In this document: positions 61,330-64,000 of the stretch, in pieces
Position numbering within the stretch: position 1 is the stretch's first letter
How the letters are laid out: each line of letters starts with the position of its first letter
DNA from: Lunularia cruciata
Lineage: Eukaryota > Streptophyta > Marchantiopsida > Lunulariales > Lunulariaceae
Assembly: GCA_948567375.1 (NCBI GenBank)
Contig: OX419757.1
Span: 64,418,001-64,482,000, forward strand
Direction: 5' to 3'
DNA: 64,000 nucleotides
Program-made: the position numbers and the translations under genes
The notes under the pieces: model-generated
Database searches by the model: none
The model's input: only the letters and a program-made list of their open reading frames with translations
Told to the model about the DNA's origin: nothing

Positions 61330-64000
61330 TGCTGGGTACTCTCATCGTAAGAGCTCCTGCCAGCCTGTTCTAAAAAATGAGGAAAGCAATAAACTTTGGA
61401 CAATTTTCTACATGTATCATCCTTTTGGATAATCCTCCAGTCAGTTTCTGAAAATTCTTGCAATCCCGGATAAAGAGACCCAATGAAAATCAACCTGGGG
61501 CAAAAGTTTCTAAATCTACACATTCAAGGAAGCTAAGGAAATATAGTTGTTTAAAGCGACATAAGCACATTTGGTCGAATGAGCCCAGCAGAGCTTTGGA
61601 CTCTTCAATTACTAAATCGTTTAGATTTGTCAATTCTCCGAGGGATTCCAGGAGACCCTCGAAGCTTTCACTGTTGTGTAACCTCAAGTGACTTAAAACA
61701 GGAAGTGTTTTGAGAATTTCAAACACGCCTTTGACAATTTCCCCACCTGAATACCTTAGTGTCAAGCGTTCCAGCTCGGTGAAACACGAGAGGGCTTTCT
61801 GGAGTTCCTTAAATTCTCGAATGTCCGGAGCGTCGAGTCTTGTCAAACGAGTCAGACGTCGTAGGGACTCACGTATTTATAGTGCAATCGTGTATTGATA
61901 ACTCGTCCAATGCAGTAAGTCGCCCAACGGACAAGGGAAGTCTATCGAACCTCTTGCAGTTGTCCACTCTCATACATCCAAGTGAAGTTAGTAACCCCAG
62001 TGACTTGGGCAAGCATTCGATATCTCCACCGTATACCGCATATTGCTAGCTGCTCCAATCTTGTTAACTGTCCTAAAGAATCATCAATAACCGCACATGT
62101 TTGTATGCGCAAGTGCTTGAGGGTCTTGAAGTAATTCAATATAGGCCTCGGGAACATCTCCGAAGCTGCCCGTGTAGGCGGATATAGGTCTGGGTCCTCT
62201 AGTGCAGTTAGTTGACATACACTCTCAGCTGAAAACTCCACGGAGTTAGTTAGCTGTAGCTCCTTTAGGGCTCCAAGTCCCCCTGAACTCTCCGGTATAC
62301 ACTTCAAACTTGAACACTTATGTAGATTTAGCTTCTCAAGCGCTCCAAGTCCCCCCCATGCTATCCGGTAAACGCTTTAGACCCGAACAACGGTCTAATT
62401 CAAAATATTCTAGAGCTCGTAATTGCCCTGGGGACTCAGGGAGGGAGCTTAAACTAAGGCACTGACGTATGGAAATCTTTCAAGGTTTGTAAGACCACGT
62501 CTAGAGAAATGGTCACGTCTTGAACTATCCCATAGAGATTCATTGATTGCCGATGTAACTGATGGTTGGATCTCACGTATGCATTCCGGCAGCTGGGGAA
62601 TAGACTCCAACGTCAAGCTAGTGAGGGATTGCAACGACCCCATAGAACTCGGCAGCCTTGCCATTGCAGGAAGCGTACATAGTTTAAGACTCTCAAGGTT
62701 CCCCAGGGATCCGAAAGACTCGCACAACGATTGCAACCCCGTACACCACTATATCGTGAGTCGGTTCAAGCGCTTGAGCCCACTGAAATCTTCAGGCAAT
62801 CTGTTCAGACCCGTGCAACTCTTAATGCACAATTCTTCAAGGTTCCTCACTCCCGCGAAGCTGTCCGGCAATCCTGCCAAAGAGTGAAGTCCTGCCAACT
62901 CTAAAACCCTGAGAGATTCCAGATGATAAAAATCCTTTCGCGCGATTGAATATGCATCTGGACTTGGCCATGTCTTCAAACCCGAACATCCCCTCATATT
63001 CAGAATCCTCAATGATCCAAGGCGCAAAAATTGAAGACGGTAGCATATGTAAACTCGCGCTATGGAGATCCAACTTCTCTAACTTTTGGAGAAGACCGAA
63101 ATTATCTGGCAGGCTTGCCATGTTTGATGCGTCAAGTTGTAGAATTCGCGAGTTCTCAGTTCCTGAATGTTATCAGGAAGTTGAACAAAACTGCACTGGT
63201 CCAGAAGGAGAACCGCCAGACGTGACAGCCCCTCCACATTTTGGTCACGAATTGGCCACTTCCCACTGCTTCGCTGCCGTAACTCCTCGCGACAATTAAT
63301 CATGTGCTGTAGAGTGAGAGACAAAGGAAATCGAACACTATCATCGGATTCTTCAGTGTCCAGATTTGACATTCTCAACAGCCGTAGACTCTCCAACGTG
63401 GAAACTATATTCCAGGGGATACTAGGAGCTTCTCCTTCGAATACTCCCCTCTGACACATTTGCATAGAAAGGACCTGGAGCTTCGAATTGGTGGTTGCTG
63501 TTCCTCTCTGCAAAAGAGATATTGTACTTTACATCGACGACCACGGACGTCACTCAACTTTCAGTATCATAAAAATGTAGCAGGACTTGATTGTCCCAAA
63601 TTCGTCGGCTTTCTTAAGCTTCGATTGTAACAAATCTCTTCCGCGAAGCTAAAATTTTCTAAAATCAAAATTTCCATGGTTTACCTTGCACTCCATCACC
63701 AGATCTTCAGTATCGTCCTGCTCCCACAGGCCCCTACATAGCTTCAGTTTCTCATAGGCCTAGAGATATTCTGGCCCATAGCTCTGAGCTGGGCATGGAT
63801 ATAGCACTTGATCACTGTCCTTCCAGTCCACCAGCACCGCTAAAGACTTCACTCCCGCGGATCAGAGATCTATCCACTAGGTTCTGCAACTCGATCTCGA
63901 CTGCCGTTTCCCGTGATTTTGGTGTCCAAGCCGCTTTGAACACATCCAGATCATATTTCCCTTCCCGAGAGACCATCGATATCAAATCTAGAAATCTTCC
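61330..64000 (-). pseudogene. NLR disease-resistance pseudogene (post-NB-ARC and LRR part), continues past window end
   Basis: The gene reads leftwards from the right edge. The first part (64000-63685) encodes the region after an NB-ARC domain: FKAAWTPKSRETAVEIEL, LQNLVDRSLI, then in another frame IHAQLRAMGQNI, and EKLKLCRGLWEQDD...VMECK before a GTAAAC donor. An exon from 63507 continues RGTATTNSKLQVLSMQ. LRRs then follow in several frames (63513-63079, 63027-62749, 62736-62449, 62307-61942, 61846-61490), with typical L-x-x-L-x-x-L and LPDSF/LPSSMGSL units. The likely C-terminus spills into a third frame (LIFIGSLYPGLQEF) near 61480-61330. Many frame changes and stops mark a pseudogene, unless the assembly is poor. 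Living relatives sense pathogen effectors in the cytosol. The N-terminal domain lies outside the window. Confidence 0.8.

Noticed and set aside
1-64000. CRISPR arrays, operons, plastid or rRNA/tRNA genes
   Set aside because: None of the expected repeat spacing, ribosomal motifs or cloverleaf patterns was found by eye; tRNAscan-SE and Infernal runs would settle small RNAs.

Overview
The window is nuclear DNA from a land plant. It has split genes with GT-AG introns, AT-rich intergenic DNA, and plant-specific families: a COI1 jasmonate receptor, a membrane-anchored GH9 cellulase and a plant NLR relic. The COI1 protein carries Val where flowering-plant COI1 carries Ala at the hormone-specificity position. 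That change is known from the liverwort Marchantia polymorpha, so a liverwort (Marchantiopsida) is my best guess. The position number differs by three from the one I recall for M. polymorpha, so the species may be a relative. No prokaryotic, plastid or viral genes were seen.

Layout. 1-13 kb is gene-poor and holds a decayed retrotransposon (copy A, minus strand). 15.4-18.7 kb is COI1 (plus strand, three exons). 20.4-20.6 kb holds two last exons of an unidentified membrane protein on the minus strand, with retrotransposon copy B (20.7-24.4 kb) directly upstream, apparently in its intron. 28.4-30.0 kb is an SMP-30/gluconolactonase-like gene (plus), convergent with a six-exon GH9 endo-beta-1,4-glucanase on the minus strand (31.6-35.7 kb). 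37.9-41.6 kb is copy C (minus). 45.7-48.1 kb holds two 5'-truncated copies (D, and the very AT-rich E). 52.8-53.3 kb is an intronless secreted ML-domain lipid-binding protein. 53.6-64 kb is a decaying NLR cluster: two short LRR remnants and a frameshifted NLR pseudogene that runs off the right end.

The most interesting signal is the retrotransposon family. It is a non-LTR element of about 3.7 kb with an N-terminal C2H2 finger, a reverse transcriptase, a C-terminal C-x-C...H...C knuckle and a restriction-like endonuclease of the R2 type. It has no poly(A) tail. Its roughly 95-base 3' tail has two strong stem-loops and ends in TACGCGGTCGCCTTTTTC. Beside the three long copies I find about ten tiny insertions, the smallest about 18 bp, made only of this 3' tail and flanked by direct repeats of 6-13 bp. 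Most start at the base of one of the two stem-loops, as if reverse transcription stopped there. All four copies that cover the site share an in-frame UAG between the RT and endonuclease regions.

The ordinary genes do not form a pathway or operon. Each is an independent plant transcription unit. All assignments are from sequence reading and remembered family motifs; no search was run.
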